DNA from: Bacteroides finegoldii DSM 17565
Lineage (GTDB): Bacteria > Bacteroidota > Bacteroidia > Bacteroidales > Bacteroidaceae
Assembly: GCF_000156195.1 (NCBI RefSeq)
Contig: NZ_GG688322.1
Coordinates: 1-64,000, forward strand
Reading direction: 5' to 3'
Length of the DNA stretch: 64,000 nucleotides
Shown here: positions 1-9,900 of the stretch, one piece after another
Layout of the letters: every line of letters starts with the position of its first letter
How positions within the stretch are numbered: position 1 is the stretch's first letter
The notes under the pieces: model-generated
Seen by the model: only the letters and a program-made list of their open reading frames with translations
Told to the model about the DNA's origin: nothing
Databases searched by the model: none
Translations under genes and position numbers: made by a program

Positions 1-101
<101 letters not shown>

Positions 102-107
102 TTTAAG

Positions 108-155
108 AAGCCCCTTGATTCAGCAACGAGTCAAGGGGCTTTCTGTGTTTTTTAA
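108..155 (+). terminator. Intrinsic terminator of the rRNA operon
   Basis: A perfect 11-bp stem (AAGCCCCTTGA at 108-118 with TCAAGGGGCTT at 131-141) has a 12-nt loop and is followed by a T-rich run. It sits directly after the 5S gene. Confidence 0.9.
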
Positions 156-448
156 TCTTTGATATATCCGTTTGAGTGTCCCGTTTGTCCGTTTCGGTAT
201 TTGTTTGTTTTCATCTCTCTTTTAGATTCACTATATTTGCTTTCTCGTTTGAGTAATATAAATGTCATTTTGTTATACGAAAAGGGAAAAAATGGAATAA
301 AATTGGTATATAACTGTGATTTTTTTGCAAGGTTACCTTTTTTCTTTCCATCTTTCTCTTTTTTATCAAATTGATTTTTGTAAATTTGGCGAGAATCTAA
401 GAAAGGTACACAATTAATATAGTAATAATACTAAATACTCCTGTTGAT
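156..448. other. Intergenic leader of the ATPase operon
   Basis: About 290 AT-rich bases between the rRNA terminator and the first ATPase gene. A 71-codon open frame here (159-374) has T-rich, Phe/Leu-rich composition, no recognisable family and no plausible translation signal, so I do not call it a gene. The only signal I see is TAAATTTG at 381-388, an exact match to the Bacteroides -7 consensus TAnnTTTG, about 60 nt before the first start codon. I found no clear -33 TTTG at the right distance. Confidence 0.5.
381..388 (+). promoter_or_regulatory. Candidate -7 box for the ATPase operon
   Basis: TAAATTTG matches the sigma-ABfr -7 consensus TAnnTTTG. Transcription would start near 395, leaving a leader of about 55 nt. 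No good -33 element is visible, so this is a moderate call. Confidence 0.45.
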
Positions 449-1039
449 ATGGAAAACAAAATTCAAGAGTTGACCGATAAGATTTATCGTGAAGGCGTGG
501 AAAAAGGAAACGAAGAAGCGCAGAGACTTATCGCGAATGCTCAGGAAGAAGCAAAAAAAATTATTGAGGATGCACGCAAAGAGGCAGAATCAATCGTTAA
601 TTCCTCTCGTAAATCTGCTGACGAATTGGTGGAAAATACAAAATCAGAGTTAAAACTGTTTGCCGGTCAGGCTGTAAATGCACTCAAATCTGAGGTTGCT
701 ACTATGGTAACTGACAAGTTAGTAACTGCTTCCGTGAAGGACTTCGCTCAGGATAAAGATTATCTGAATGCGTTTATCGTTGCATTGGCTTCAAAATGGA
801 GTGTGGATGAACCCATTGTTATTTCCACTGCCGATGCGGAATCACTGAAAAAGTATTTTGCAGCTCACGCAAAAGCATTGTTGGATAAGGGAGTGACTAT
901 ACAGCAGGTGAACGGTATCAAGACTTTATTCACTGTTTCTCCGGCGGACGGTTCTTATAAAGTGAACTTCGGAGAAGAAGAATTCATGAATTACTTCAAA
1001 GCTTTCTTGCGTCCCCAGTTAGTAGAAATGCTATTTTAA
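449..1039 (+). CDS. ntpE: V/A-type ATPase subunit E
   Basis: Peripheral stalk subunit of the rotary A/V-type ATPase; it links the catalytic A3B3 head to subunit I in the membrane. The 196-residue protein begins with a long, highly charged amphipathic helix (residues 1-75, rich in Glu, Lys, Ala) and ends in a compact globular half, the normal plan for subunit E. The length fits the family (about 190-210). It is first in a tightly packed operon E-DUF2764-A-B-D-I-K, with 11 nt to the next gene. The assignment rests on the helix-rich N-terminus, length and operon position; subunit E sequences diverge widely. Confidence 0.88.
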   Translation: MENKIQELTDKIYREGVEKGNEEAQRLIANAQEEAKKIIEDARKEAESIVNSSRKSADELVENTKSELKLFAGQAVNALKSEVATMVTDKLVTASVKDFAQDKDYLNAFIVALASKWSVDEPIVISTADAESLKKYFAAHAKALLDKGVTIQQVNGIKTLFTVSPADGSYKVNFGEEEFMNYFKAFLRPQLVEMLF

Positions 1040-1050
1040 AAAAAGCGACT

Positions 1051-1893
1051 ATGAGTAGTAAGTACTATTACTTAGTAGCAGGTTTGCCGGAGCTTTCGCT
1101 GGAAGACAGTAAACTGAGCTACACAGTAGCTGATTTTAAAACTGAAATCTACAACGGATTGTCTGCTTCAGACCGGAGGTTGATCGACTTGTTTTATCTG
1201 AAGTTTGATAATGCTAATGTGTTGAAACTTCTCAAAGATAAAGAAGCGGAAATAGACAAACGGGGAAACTACTCTGCCGGAGAACTTATCGAATATATTT
1301 CTATTCTAAGGGAAGGCGGAGAAATCAGTCCGAAAGATTTTCCGGCTTATCTTTCTACATTTATCGTTGATTATTTGAATACACCGGCTGAAAGTACGGT
1401 ATTGCAGGAAGATTATTTGGCTGCATTGTATTACGAATATGCTATGAGATGTGGAAATAAATTTGTTTCCGCCTGGTTTGAATTCAACCTCAACATCAAT
1501 AATATTCTTGTTGCATTTACCTGTCGTAAATTCAAGTGGGATATTGCCTCCAATATTGTAGGAAACACGGAGGTATGCGAGGCATTACGTACATCGAGCG
1601 CCCGTGATTTCGGACTGTCCGGTGAGGTGGATGTTTTTGAGTCGTTGGTGAAAATCAGTGAGATTACAGAATTGGTGGAACGTGAGAAGAAGCTCGACAC
1701 TTTGCGGTGGAACTGGATGGAAGATGCTACCTTCTTCGATTATTTCACCATTGAACGTATTTTCGCTTTCTTGTTAAAGCTGGAAATGATTGAACGGTGG
1801 ATTTCATTGGATAAGGAAAGAGGAAATCAATTGTTCAGGAGTATCATCGAATCACTAAAGAACGAAGTGCAGATTCCTGCAGAATTCAGATAA
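1051..1893 (+). CDS. DUF2764 protein, ATPase-operon component
   Basis: A 280-residue protein of the DUF2764 type, starting MSSKYYYLVAGLPEL. It has no signal peptide or membrane segment and is mostly helical, with a recurring KLL/EEL-rich pattern. Genes of this kind occupy the second slot in the Bacteroides, chlamydial and spirochaete ATPase operons, between E and A. In archaeal and Enterococcus operons the corresponding region encodes subunit C (d), the funnel that joins the central stalk to the c-ring, and no recognisable C gene occurs here. The idea that DUF2764 replaces subunit C is inference from position and from the absence of C. It is separated from E by 11 nt and from A by 17 nt. Confidence 0.8.
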   Translation: MSSKYYYLVAGLPELSLEDSKLSYTVADFKTEIYNGLSASDRRLIDLFYLKFDNANVLKLLKDKEAEIDKRGNYSAGELIEYISILREGGEISPKDFPAYLSTFIVDYLNTPAESTVLQEDYLAALYYEYAMRCGNKFVSAWFEFNLNINNILVAFTCRKFKWDIASNIVGNTEVCEALRTSSARDFGLSGEVDVFESLVKISEITELVEREKKLDTLRWNWMEDATFFDYFTIERIFAFLLKLEMIERWISLDKERGNQLFRSIIESLKNEVQIPAEFR

Positions 1894-1910
1894 TAAATTA
1901 TTAAAAATAT

Positions 1911-3671
1911 ATGGCAACAAAAGGAACTGTTAGTGGCGTTATTGCCAACATGGTGACCCTCGTCGTTGACGGACCGGTAGCTCAGAATGAGATTTGTTAT
2001 ATCTCGACCGGCGGCGATAAGTTGATGGCGGAGGTGATTAAGGTTGTAGGTTCACATGTGTATGTCCAGGTGTTTGAAAGTACACGTGGACTGAAAGTGG
2101 GTGCTGAAGCCGAATTTACAGGACACATGCTCGAAGTGACGTTAGGTCCGGGTATGTTATCGAAAAACTACGACGGTCTGCAAAATGACCTTGACAAAAT
2201 GGATGGCGTTTTCCTGAAAAGAGGACAATATACATATCCATTGGATAAAGAGCGTGTATGGCACTTCGTACCGTTGGTAAATGCAGGTGATAAAGTGCAG
2301 GCTTCCGCATGGCTGGGGCAGGTGGACGAGAACTTTCAGCCGTTGAAGATGATGGCTCCGTTCACGATGAAAGGAACGGCTACCGTGAAAACAATCATGC
2401 CGGAAGGTGATTATAAGATAGAAGATACGATTGCAGTCTTGACAGATGAGGAAGGAAACGATATTCCTGTTACTATGATTCAGAGATGGCCGGTGAAACG
2501 TGCCATGACGAACTATAAGGAAAAGCCGCGTCCTTTCAAATTATTGGAGACGGGGGTACGTGTAATCGATACATTGAATCCGATTGTGGAAGGTGGTACA
2601 GGCTTTATTCCCGGACCCTTCGGTACAGGTAAGACCGTACTTCAGCATGCCATTTCCAAACAGGCGGAAGCGGATATCGTAATTATTGCAGCTTGTGGTG
2701 AGCGTGCCAATGAGGTGGTGGAAATCTTTACGGAGTTCCCGGAACTGGTTGACCCGCATACCGGACGTAAGTTGATGGAACGTACCATTATCATAGCTAA
2801 TACTTCCAATATGCCGGTGGCTGCCCGCGAGGCTTCCGTATATACAGCAATGACACTGGCGGAATATTATCGTTCAATGGGACTGAAGGTTCTGTTGATG
2901 GCTGACTCAACTTCCCGTTGGGCGCAGGCTCTGCGTGAGATGTCCAACCGTATGGAGGAGTTGCCTGGTCCGGATGCTTTCCCGATGGATATTTCGGCTA
3001 TCATCTCCAACTTCTACGGTCGTGCGGGATATGTGAAACTGAACAATGACGAAACAGGTTCGATTACTTTCATCGGTACGGTATCTCCTGCCGGTGGTAA
3101 CTTGAAAGAGCCTGTGACTGAAAATACGAAGAAAGTAGCACGTTGTTTCTATGCTTTGGAACAGGACCGTGCCGATAAGAAACGTTATCCGGCTGTGAAT
3201 CCGATCGATTCTTATTCTAAATATATCGAATATCCGGAATTTGAAGCATACATCAAAGAGCACATCAACGGTGAATGGATTGGTAAGGTCAATGAACTGA
3301 AAACACGTTTGCAGCGTGGTAAAGAGATTGCCGAGCAGATCAATATTCTTGGTGACGATGGTGTACCGGTAGAATATCACGTTATTTTCTGGAAATCGGA
3401 ATTGATCGACTTTGTTATTCTGCAGCAGGATGCATTCGACGAAATTGATGCGGTAACTCCGATGGAACGTCAGGAAGATATTCTGAACATGGTAATTGAC
3501 ATTTGTCATACGGAGTTTGAATTTGATAACTTCAACGAAGTAATGGATTACTTCAAGAAGATGATTAATATCTGTAAGCAGATGAACTATTCTAAGTTCA
3601 AGTCTGAGCAGTATGAAGGATTCCGGCAACAACTGAAAGAACTGATTGCCGAAAGAAGTATCAATTCATAA
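1911..3671 (+). CDS. ntpA: V/A-type ATPase catalytic subunit A
   Basis: Catalytic nucleotide-binding subunit of the A3B3 head. The Walker A motif GPFGTGKT is at residues 235-242, with Lys241 the phosphate-binding lysine. The family insert (the A-type 'bulge' between the N-terminal barrel and the nucleotide domain) lies at about residues 115-190. The length of 586 matches A-type catalytic subunits (about 580-600). The conserved ADSTSRWAQALREMSNR stretch (about residue 331) confirms the family. The start ATG at 1911 follows an AT-rich leader without a strong Shine-Dalgarno, usual for Bacteroides. Subunit B follows after 30 nt. Confidence 0.98.
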   Translation: MATKGTVSGVIANMVTLVVDGPVAQNEICYISTGGDKLMAEVIKVVGSHVYVQVFESTRGLKVGAEAEFTGHMLEVTLGPGMLSKNYDGLQNDLDKMDGVFLKRGQYTYPLDKERVWHFVPLVNAGDKVQASAWLGQVDENFQPLKMMAPFTMKGTATVKTIMPEGDYKIEDTIAVLTDEEGNDIPVTMIQRWPVKRAMTNYKEKPRPFKLLETGVRVIDTLNPIVEGGTGFIPGPFGTGKTVLQHAISKQAEADIVIIAACGERANEVVEIFTEFPELVDPHTGRKLMERTIIIANTSNMPVAAREASVYTAMTLAEYYRSMGLKVLLMADSTSRWAQALREMSNRMEELPGPDAFPMDISAIISNFYGRAGYVKLNNDETGSITFIGTVSPAGGNLKEPVTENTKKVARCFYALEQDRADKKRYPAVNPIDSYSKYIEYPEFEAYIKEHINGEWIGKVNELKTRLQRGKEIAEQINILGDDGVPVEYHVIFWKSELIDFVILQQDAFDEIDAVTPMERQEDILNMVIDICHTEFEFDNFNEVMDYFKKMINICKQMNYSKFKSEQYEGFRQQLKELIAERSINS

Positions 3672-3701
3672 TCTTAAATTTATAATTTTTAATTATCAAA
3701 G

Positions 3702-5027
3702 ATGGCAACAAAAGCTTTTCAAAAGATATATACCAAGATTACTCAGATTACCAAAGCTACCTGTTCGCTGAAAGCGACGGGAGTAGGGTATGACGAGCTT
3801 GCCACTGTGGATGGTAAACTGGCGCAGGTGGTTAAGATTGCCGGTGACGATGTCACTTTGCAGGTATTTGAGGGTACGGAAGGTATTCCGACCAATGCCG
3901 AAGTAGTGTTTCTCGGAAAATCACCGACATTGAAAGTAAGTGAGCAGTTGGCAGGACGTTTCTTCAATGCTTTCGGTGATCCGATCGACGGAGGTCCGGA
4001 AATTGAAGGCCAGGAAGTGGAGATTGGCGGACCTTCTGTGAATCCGGTTCGACGTAAACAGCCGTCGGAACTGATTGCAACAGGTATTGCCGGTATCGAT
4101 TTGAACAATACGTTGGTGTCCGGTCAGAAGATTCCGTTCTTCGCCGACCCGGACCAGCCTTTCAACCAGGTTATGGCAAACGTGGCGTTGCGTGCCGAAA
4201 CGGATAAGATTATTCTCGGCGGTATGGGTATGACGAATGATGACTACCTGTACTTTAAGAATGTGTTCTCTAATGCCGGTGCGCTCGATCGTATCGTGAG
4301 TTTTATGAATACGACCGAGAATCCTCCGGTGGAACGTCTGTTGATTCCGGATATGGCATTGACTGCAGCCGAGTATTTCGCTGTAAACAATAATGAGAAA
4401 GTCTTGGTACTGTTGACGGATATGACCAGTTACGCCGATGCGTTGGCTATCGTATCCAACCGTATGGATCAGATTCCTTCGAAAGACTCTATGCCGGGTT
4501 CGCTTTATTCGGATTTGGCAAAGATTTACGAAAAAGCGGTGCAGTTCCCTTCCGGTGGTTCAATTACTATTATCGCAGTGACTACGTTGTCCGGTGGAGA
4601 TATTACACACGCTGTACCTGATAATACGGGTTACATCACCGAAGGTCAGTTGTTCTTGCGTCGTGATAGTGATATCGGTAAGGTTATTGTTGACCCGTTC
4701 CGTTCATTGTCTCGTTTGAAACAGTTGGTTACCGGAAAAAAGACGCGTAAAGACCATCCACAGGTGATGAATGCCGCTGTACGTCTGTATGCCGACGCTG
4801 CTAACGCTAAGACAAAGATGGAAAACGGTTTCGACTTGACGAACTACGACGAGCGTACGCTGGCTTTTGCAAAAGATTATTCCAATCAGTTGTTGGCTAT
4901 CGATGTCAATCTGGATACTACTGAAATGCTGGATGTGGCTTGGGGCTTGTTTGGTAAGTACTTCCGTCCGGAAGAAGTAAATATCAAGAAAGACTTGGTG
5001 GATCAATACTGGCCAAAAGGCGAATAA
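3702..5027 (+). CDS. ntpB: V/A-type ATPase regulatory subunit B
   Basis: Non-catalytic subunit of the A3B3 head; it completes the nucleotide pockets at the A/B interfaces. The protein is 441 residues, starts with an N-terminal barrel, lacks a Walker A P-loop and carries the B-subunit stretch LTDMTSYADALAIVSNRMD (about residues 238-256). It is slightly shorter than typical B subunits (about 455-465). The downstream gap to subunit D is 43 nt of AT-rich sequence. Confidence 0.97.
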   Translation: MATKAFQKIYTKITQITKATCSLKATGVGYDELATVDGKLAQVVKIAGDDVTLQVFEGTEGIPTNAEVVFLGKSPTLKVSEQLAGRFFNAFGDPIDGGPEIEGQEVEIGGPSVNPVRRKQPSELIATGIAGIDLNNTLVSGQKIPFFADPDQPFNQVMANVALRAETDKIILGGMGMTNDDYLYFKNVFSNAGALDRIVSFMNTTENPPVERLLIPDMALTAAEYFAVNNNEKVLVLLTDMTSYADALAIVSNRMDQIPSKDSMPGSLYSDLAKIYEKAVQFPSGGSITIIAVTTLSGGDITHAVPDNTGYITEGQLFLRRDSDIGKVIVDPFRSLSRLKQLVTGKKTRKDHPQVMNAAVRLYADAANAKTKMENGFDLTNYDERTLAFAKDYSNQLLAIDVNLDTTEMLDVAWGLFGKYFRPEEVNIKKDLVDQYWPKGE

Positions 5028-5070
5028 TAATAAACTTGTAATTAATAATTTATAATTAGTAATTGACAAC

Positions 5071-5676
5071 GTGGCTATAAAGTTTCAATATAACAAGACC
5101 TCTCTTCAGCAGCTCGAAAAGCAACTGAAAGTGCGGGTGCGCACGCTTCCTATCATCAAGAATAAGGAAAGCGCCCTCCGCATGGAAGTGAAACGCTGTA
5201 AAACGGAAGCTGCCGATCTGGAGGATAGGCTCGAAGAACAGATTCAAGCCTATGAAGCCATGTTCGCCCTTTGGAATGAGTTTGATGCTTCATTAATAAA
5301 GGTGAATGATGTTCATCTTGGCGTGAAGAAAATTGCGGGTGTGCGCGTGCCGTTGCTCGAAAATGTAGAGTTCGAGATACGTCCGTACAGTATGTTTAAC
5401 GCTCCCAAATGGTATGCCGACGGTATACACTTGTTGGAAGAGCTTGCACATACGGCCATTGAACGTGAATTTATGCTCGCCAAGCTGAATTTGTTAGAAC
5501 ATGCAAGGAAAAAGACCACTCAGAAAGTGAATCTTTTTGAGAAGGTACAGATACCGGGCTATCAGGATGCATTGCGAAAGATCAAGCGATTTATGGAAGA
5601 TGAAGAGAATCTGTCGAAGTCTTCGCAAAAGATCATGAAGTCCCATCAGGAAAAAAGGAAGGAGGTAGAGGCATGA
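5071..5676 (+). CDS. ntpD: V/A-type ATPase subunit D (central stalk)
   Basis: Central rotor shaft of the ATPase, the functional counterpart of F-type gamma. The 201-residue sequence is almost wholly helical, with N- and C-terminal helices expected to pair as a coiled coil. Translation starts at GTG 5071, since no in-frame ATG gives a full N-terminal helix. The stop codon overlaps the start of subunit I in an ATGA arrangement (5673-5676), which implies translational coupling. Confidence 0.93.
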   Translation: MAIKFQYNKTSLQQLEKQLKVRVRTLPIIKNKESALRMEVKRCKTEAADLEDRLEEQIQAYEAMFALWNEFDASLIKVNDVHLGVKKIAGVRVPLLENVEFEIRPYSMFNAPKWYADGIHLLEELAHTAIEREFMLAKLNLLEHARKKTTQKVNLFEKVQIPGYQDALRKIKRFMEDEENLSKSSQKIMKSHQEKRKEVEA

Positions 5677-7490
5677 TTACGAAAATGAAGAAACTCACAT
5701 TCCTGGTTTATCACAAGGAGTACGAAGATTTTCTGAACAGTCTGCGTGAACTTGGTGTAGTCCACATTGTGGAAAAACAGCAAGGGGTTGCCGATAACAC
5801 GGAACTGCAGGAGAATATCCGTCTTTCCAACCGCTTGGCAGCTACAATGAAGTTGCTCCAGAATCAGAAGCATGAGAAGAATGCCGTGATTGCAACGGAA
5901 GGTGGAACAGCCGGACGCGGGATGCAAGTGTTGGATGAAGTGGATACTTTGCAAACGGAACACGGGAAGTTGTCTCAACAGCTACAAAGCTATGCGAAAG
6001 AAAAAGAAGCGTTGGAAGCGTGGGGAAACTTTGAGCCGACAGATATTCAGAAATTGAAAGATGTTGGTTATGTGATCGGTTTTTATAGCTGCTCGGAAGG
6101 AAACTACAAAGAAGAGTGGGAGACGGAATACAATGCGATGATTGTGAACCGTATTTCTTCCAAAGTATTCTTTGTCACGGTAACGAAAGCCGGACAGGAG
6201 GTGGACTTGGATGTGGAGCAGGCAAAACTTCCAGCATACTCTTTGGCACGCCTTGAAACGATGTATGATACGACGGAACAGGCGATCGAAGAGAATGAGA
6301 AGAAGCTCGTTGCATTGTCTGAGACGGAAATTCCTTCTTTGAAGGCTGCCTTGAAAGAATTGCAGGGACAGATTGAATTCTCTAAAGTCGTGCTGAGTTC
6401 CGAACAGGCCGCCGGTGATAAACTGATGTTGATTGAAGGATGGGCTCCTGCATTCAGTCAAGTGGAAATCGAGGCTTACCTGAATGACGCACATGTGTAT
6501 TATGAAATTACTGATCCGGTTCCGGGCGATAATGTTCCTATCCGATTGAACAACAAAGGATTCTTTGCCTGGTTTGAACCGATTTGTAAATTGTATATGC
6601 TTCCGAAATATAATGAGCTGGACTTGACACCGTTCTTTGCTCCGTTCTTTATGATTTTCTTTGGACTTTGTCTAGGAGATTCGGGATATGGTTTATTTCT
6701 GTTCTTGGGAGCTACGGCATATCGGTTGATAGCGAAGAAACTGACTCCGTCTACAAAATCAATCTTGTCATTGATACAAGTATTGGCTGTTTCGACCTTC
6801 TTCTGCGGTTTGCTGACGGGTACGTTCTTCGGAGCGAATATTTACGATCTGGACTGGCCTATCGTTCAACGTTTGAAACACGCTGTTCTGATGGATAACA
6901 ATGATATGTTCCAGTTGTCGTTGATTTTGGGTGCTATCCAGATTTTGTTCGGCATGGTGCTGAAAGCGGTAAATCAGACGATTCAGTTTGGCTTCAAATA
7001 TGCGGTGGCGACAATAGGATGGATTATTTTGTTGGTTTCGATGGCTGTTTCGGCTCTGTTACCGGAAGTAATGCCGATGGGAGGCACAGTGCACCTTATC
7101 ATTCTGGGAATTTCGGCTGCTATGATCTTCCTTTACAACAGTCCGGGAAAGAACATTTTCCTGAATATCGGACTGGGGTTGTGGGATTCGTACAATATGG
7201 CTACCGGTTTGTTGGGTGATGTCCTGTCATACGTCCGTCTGTTTGCTCTCGGACTTTCCGGAGGTATTCTGGCAGGAGTGTTCAACAGTCTGGCAGTAGG
7301 TATGAGTCCGGATAATGTAATAGCAGGTCCTATCGTGATGGTACTGATATTCGTTATCGGTCATGCCATCAATATCTTTATGAATGTACTCGGTGCAATG
7401 GTTCACCCGATGCGTCTGACGTTTGTCGAGTTTTTCAAGAATTCCGGATACGAAGGAGGCGGTAAAGAGTACAAACCTTTTAAAAACTAA
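5673..7490 (+). CDS. ntpI: V/A-type ATPase membrane subunit I (a)
   Basis: Stator subunit that holds the ion half-channels beside the c-ring. Residues 1 to about 310 form a soluble coiled-coil arm and the C-terminal half carries seven or eight membrane segments, beginning around PFFAPFFMIFFGLCLGDSGY (about residue 315). The conserved motif SYVRLFALGLSGG lies near residue 520; its Arg is the residue that interacts with the c-ring carboxylate in this family. At 605 residues it is a little shorter than most homologues (about 640-660). It overlaps the D gene by 4 nt. Confidence 0.95.
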   Translation: MITKMKKLTFLVYHKEYEDFLNSLRELGVVHIVEKQQGVADNTELQENIRLSNRLAATMKLLQNQKHEKNAVIATEGGTAGRGMQVLDEVDTLQTEHGKLSQQLQSYAKEKEALEAWGNFEPTDIQKLKDVGYVIGFYSCSEGNYKEEWETEYNAMIVNRISSKVFFVTVTKAGQEVDLDVEQAKLPAYSLARLETMYDTTEQAIEENEKKLVALSETEIPSLKAALKELQGQIEFSKVVLSSEQAAGDKLMLIEGWAPAFSQVEIEAYLNDAHVYYEITDPVPGDNVPIRLNNKGFFAWFEPICKLYMLPKYNELDLTPFFAPFFMIFFGLCLGDSGYGLFLFLGATAYRLIAKKLTPSTKSILSLIQVLAVSTFFCGLLTGTFFGANIYDLDWPIVQRLKHAVLMDNNDMFQLSLILGAIQILFGMVLKAVNQTIQFGFKYAVATIGWIILLVSMAVSALLPEVMPMGGTVHLIILGISAAMIFLYNSPGKNIFLNIGLGLWDSYNMATGLLGDVLSYVRLFALGLSGGILAGVFNSLAVGMSPDNVIAGPIVMVLIFVIGHAINIFMNVLGAMVHPMRLTFVEFFKNSGYEGGGKEYKPFKN

Positions 7491-7525
7491 AAATTAATAT
7501 TTTAAGAATTAAACAATAAAAATAG

Positions 7526-7996
<471 letters not shown>

Positions 7997-8033
7997 TTTT
8001 TTCTGCAGGAATATTCCTAATAAAAAACATTCA

Positions 8034-8083
8034 ATCCCCCTGTATATGGAGCTTTGCATATGCAGGGGGATATTCTTTTTTTA
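8034..8083 (+). terminator. Terminator of the ATPase operon
   Basis: A 15-nt arm (ATCCCCCTGTATATG at 8034-8048) pairs with CATATGCAGGGGGAT at 8057-8071 around a short loop, with one internal mismatch, followed by a T run. It lies 37 nt after the subunit K stop codon. Confidence 0.85.
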
Positions 8084-8158
8084 CTGGATGAGGTTCTTTC
8101 TTTCTTCTTCTTAACTCATCTTTTTTGCATAAAGTATTATTTTTCAAAGAATAATGTG

Positions 8159-8166
8159 TACTTTTG
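8159..8166 (+). promoter_or_regulatory. Candidate -7 box for the glycogen synthase gene
   Basis: TACTTTTG matches TAnnTTTG exactly and lies 34 nt before the chosen start codon at 8201. No clear -33 element was seen. This box supports the downstream ATG, because the more upstream ATG at 8054 lies inside the terminator hairpin of the preceding operon. Confidence 0.55.
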
Positions 8167-8200
8167 TACCCGCATACTAAAAAGAGTTTTAATATATTAT

Positions 8201-9862
8201 ATGGTAAAAGATTTATTAACCCCCGATTATATCTTCGAGTCCAGCTGGGAAGTATGTAATAAAGTAGGAGGGATATATACGGTCTTGTCGACCCGGGCAA
8301 ATACATTGCAGGAAAAGTTTCGTGACAGAATTTTTTTCATAGGTCCCGATGTGTGGCAAGGAAAGGAAAACCCTCTGTTCATCGAGTCGGATAATCTGTG
8401 TGCTGCTTGGAAGAAGCATGCGCTTGAGAAAGATGAACTTTCTGTTCGTGTCGGACGATGGAATATCCCCGGTGAACCCATAGTCATTCTTGTTGATTTC
8501 CAACCTTTTTTTGAGAAAAAGAACGATATATACACTGAAATGTGGAATCGTTATCAAGTAGATTCGTTGCACGCTTATGGCGATTATGACGAAGCTTCCA
8601 TGTTTTCGTACGCTGCGGGAAAAGTGGTAGAGAGTTTCTATCGTTATAACTTGACAGAGACGGATAAGGTGGTATACCAGGCTCACGAATGGATGACCGG
8701 AATGGGAGCGCTTTATGTACAGGAAGCTGTGCCTGAGGTGGCTACTATTTTTACAACCCACGCTACTTCTATCGGCCGTTCAATTGCTGGTAACAACAAA
8801 CCGTTGTATGATTATCTATTTGCTTACAATGGTGACCAGATGGCTCAGGAACTGAATATGCAGTCGAAGCATTCGATTGAAAAGCAGACAGCGCATTATG
8901 TGGATTGCTTTACGACAGTAAGCGAAATTACCAACAACGAATGTAAGGAATTGCTGGATAAACCGGCAGATGTAATCCTTATGAACGGTTTCGAGGATGA
9001 CTTTGTGCCGAAAGGAGGTACATTCACCGGAAAGCGTAAACGTGCGCGTACCTTGATGTTGAATGTAGCGAACAAATTGTTGGGAACAAATCTGGGCGAT
9101 GATACGTTAATTGTGGGAACCAGTGGAAGATATGAGTTTAAGAATAAGGGAATCGACGTATTTCTGGAATCGTTGAACCGCCTGAACAGGGATAAGAACT
9201 TGCATAAGAATGTGCTGGCGTTTATCAATGTCCCCGGTTGGGTAGGTGATCCGCGTGAAGATTTGCAGGAACGTCTGAAAAGTAAGAAGAGTTTTGATAC
9301 TCCGCTTGAAGTGCCGTTCATTACCCATTGGCTGCATAACATGACGCATGACCAGGTGTTGGATATGCTGAAATATCTTGGAATGGGCAATCGTCCGGAG
9401 GATAAAGTGAAGGTGATATTCGTTCCTTGCTACTTGGATGGTCGTGACGGTATCATGAATAAGGATTATTATGATATATTGCTCGGACAGGATTTGAGCG
9501 TATATGCTTCTTATTATGAACCGTGGGGGTATACTCCGTTGGAAAGCGTTGCATTCCATGTGCCGACAATCACTACAGATCTGGCCGGATTCGGACTTTG
9601 GGTAAATAGCCTGAAGAACCAACGAGGCATTAACGATGGAGTGGAGGTGCTGCGCCGTTCGGACTATAATTATTCGGAAGTGGCGGATGGTATTAAAGAT
9701 ACAATTACACTATTTGCCGATAAGACAGAAAAAGAAGTGAAGGAAATCCGCAAGCGTGCCGCAGAAGTAGCGGAACAGGCTTTGTGGAAACACTTTATAC
9801 AATATTATTATGAGGCTTATGACATTGCTTTGCGCAATGCAATGAAGCGTCAACTTAGTTAA
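8201..9862 (+). CDS. Glycogen synthase, GT3 (eukaryote-type) family
   Basis: Transfers glucose from a nucleotide sugar (UDP-glucose in the characterised GT3 enzymes) to growing glycogen. The 553-residue protein shows the GT3 N-terminal signature WEVCNKVGGIYTVLSTRA (about 17-34) and the C-terminal acceptor/donor-site stretch YYEPWGYTPLESVAF (about 441-455) with the paired Glu residues of retaining GT-B enzymes. GT3 is the animal/fungal type, unlike the GT5 GlgA of most bacteria. The region aligned with the eukaryotic arginine cluster that senses glucose-6-phosphate is poor in Arg. I chose ATG 8201 because an in-frame upstream extension falls in the previous terminator. It is 38 nt before the phosphorylase and probably co-transcribed. 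Confidence 0.93.
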   Translation: MVKDLLTPDYIFESSWEVCNKVGGIYTVLSTRANTLQEKFRDRIFFIGPDVWQGKENPLFIESDNLCAAWKKHALEKDELSVRVGRWNIPGEPIVILVDFQPFFEKKNDIYTEMWNRYQVDSLHAYGDYDEASMFSYAAGKVVESFYRYNLTETDKVVYQAHEWMTGMGALYVQEAVPEVATIFTTHATSIGRSIAGNNKPLYDYLFAYNGDQMAQELNMQSKHSIEKQTAHYVDCFTTVSEITNNECKELLDKPADVILMNGFEDDFVPKGGTFTGKRKRARTLMLNVANKLLGTNLGDDTLIVGTSGRYEFKNKGIDVFLESLNRLNRDKNLHKNVLAFINVPGWVGDPREDLQERLKSKKSFDTPLEVPFITHWLHNMTHDQVLDMLKYLGMGNRPEDKVKVIFVPCYLDGRDGIMNKDYYDILLGQDLSVYASYYEPWGYTPLESVAFHVPTITTDLAGFGLWVNSLKNQRGINDGVEVLRRSDYNYSEVADGIKDTITLFADKTEKEVKEIRKRAAEVAEQALWKHFIQYYYEAYDIALRNAMKRQLS

Positions 9863-9900
9863 GAGAAAATTTATTATCAATAAGTTAATTAAAAAACATT

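Noticed and set aside
159..374. 71-codon open frame after the 5S terminator
   Set aside because: T-rich composition, no family resemblance, no translation signal, and it precedes the likely promoter of the ATPase operon.
2907..3632. 241-codon open frame antisense to the ATPase subunit A gene
   Set aside because: It lies wholly inside a highly conserved gene on the other strand; its Ile/Phe/Arg-rich sequence is what the complement of that gene would give.
8054..8200. Upstream ATG for the glycogen synthase
   Set aside because: It lies in the ATPase operon terminator hairpin and would add 49 residues with no match to GT3 proteins.
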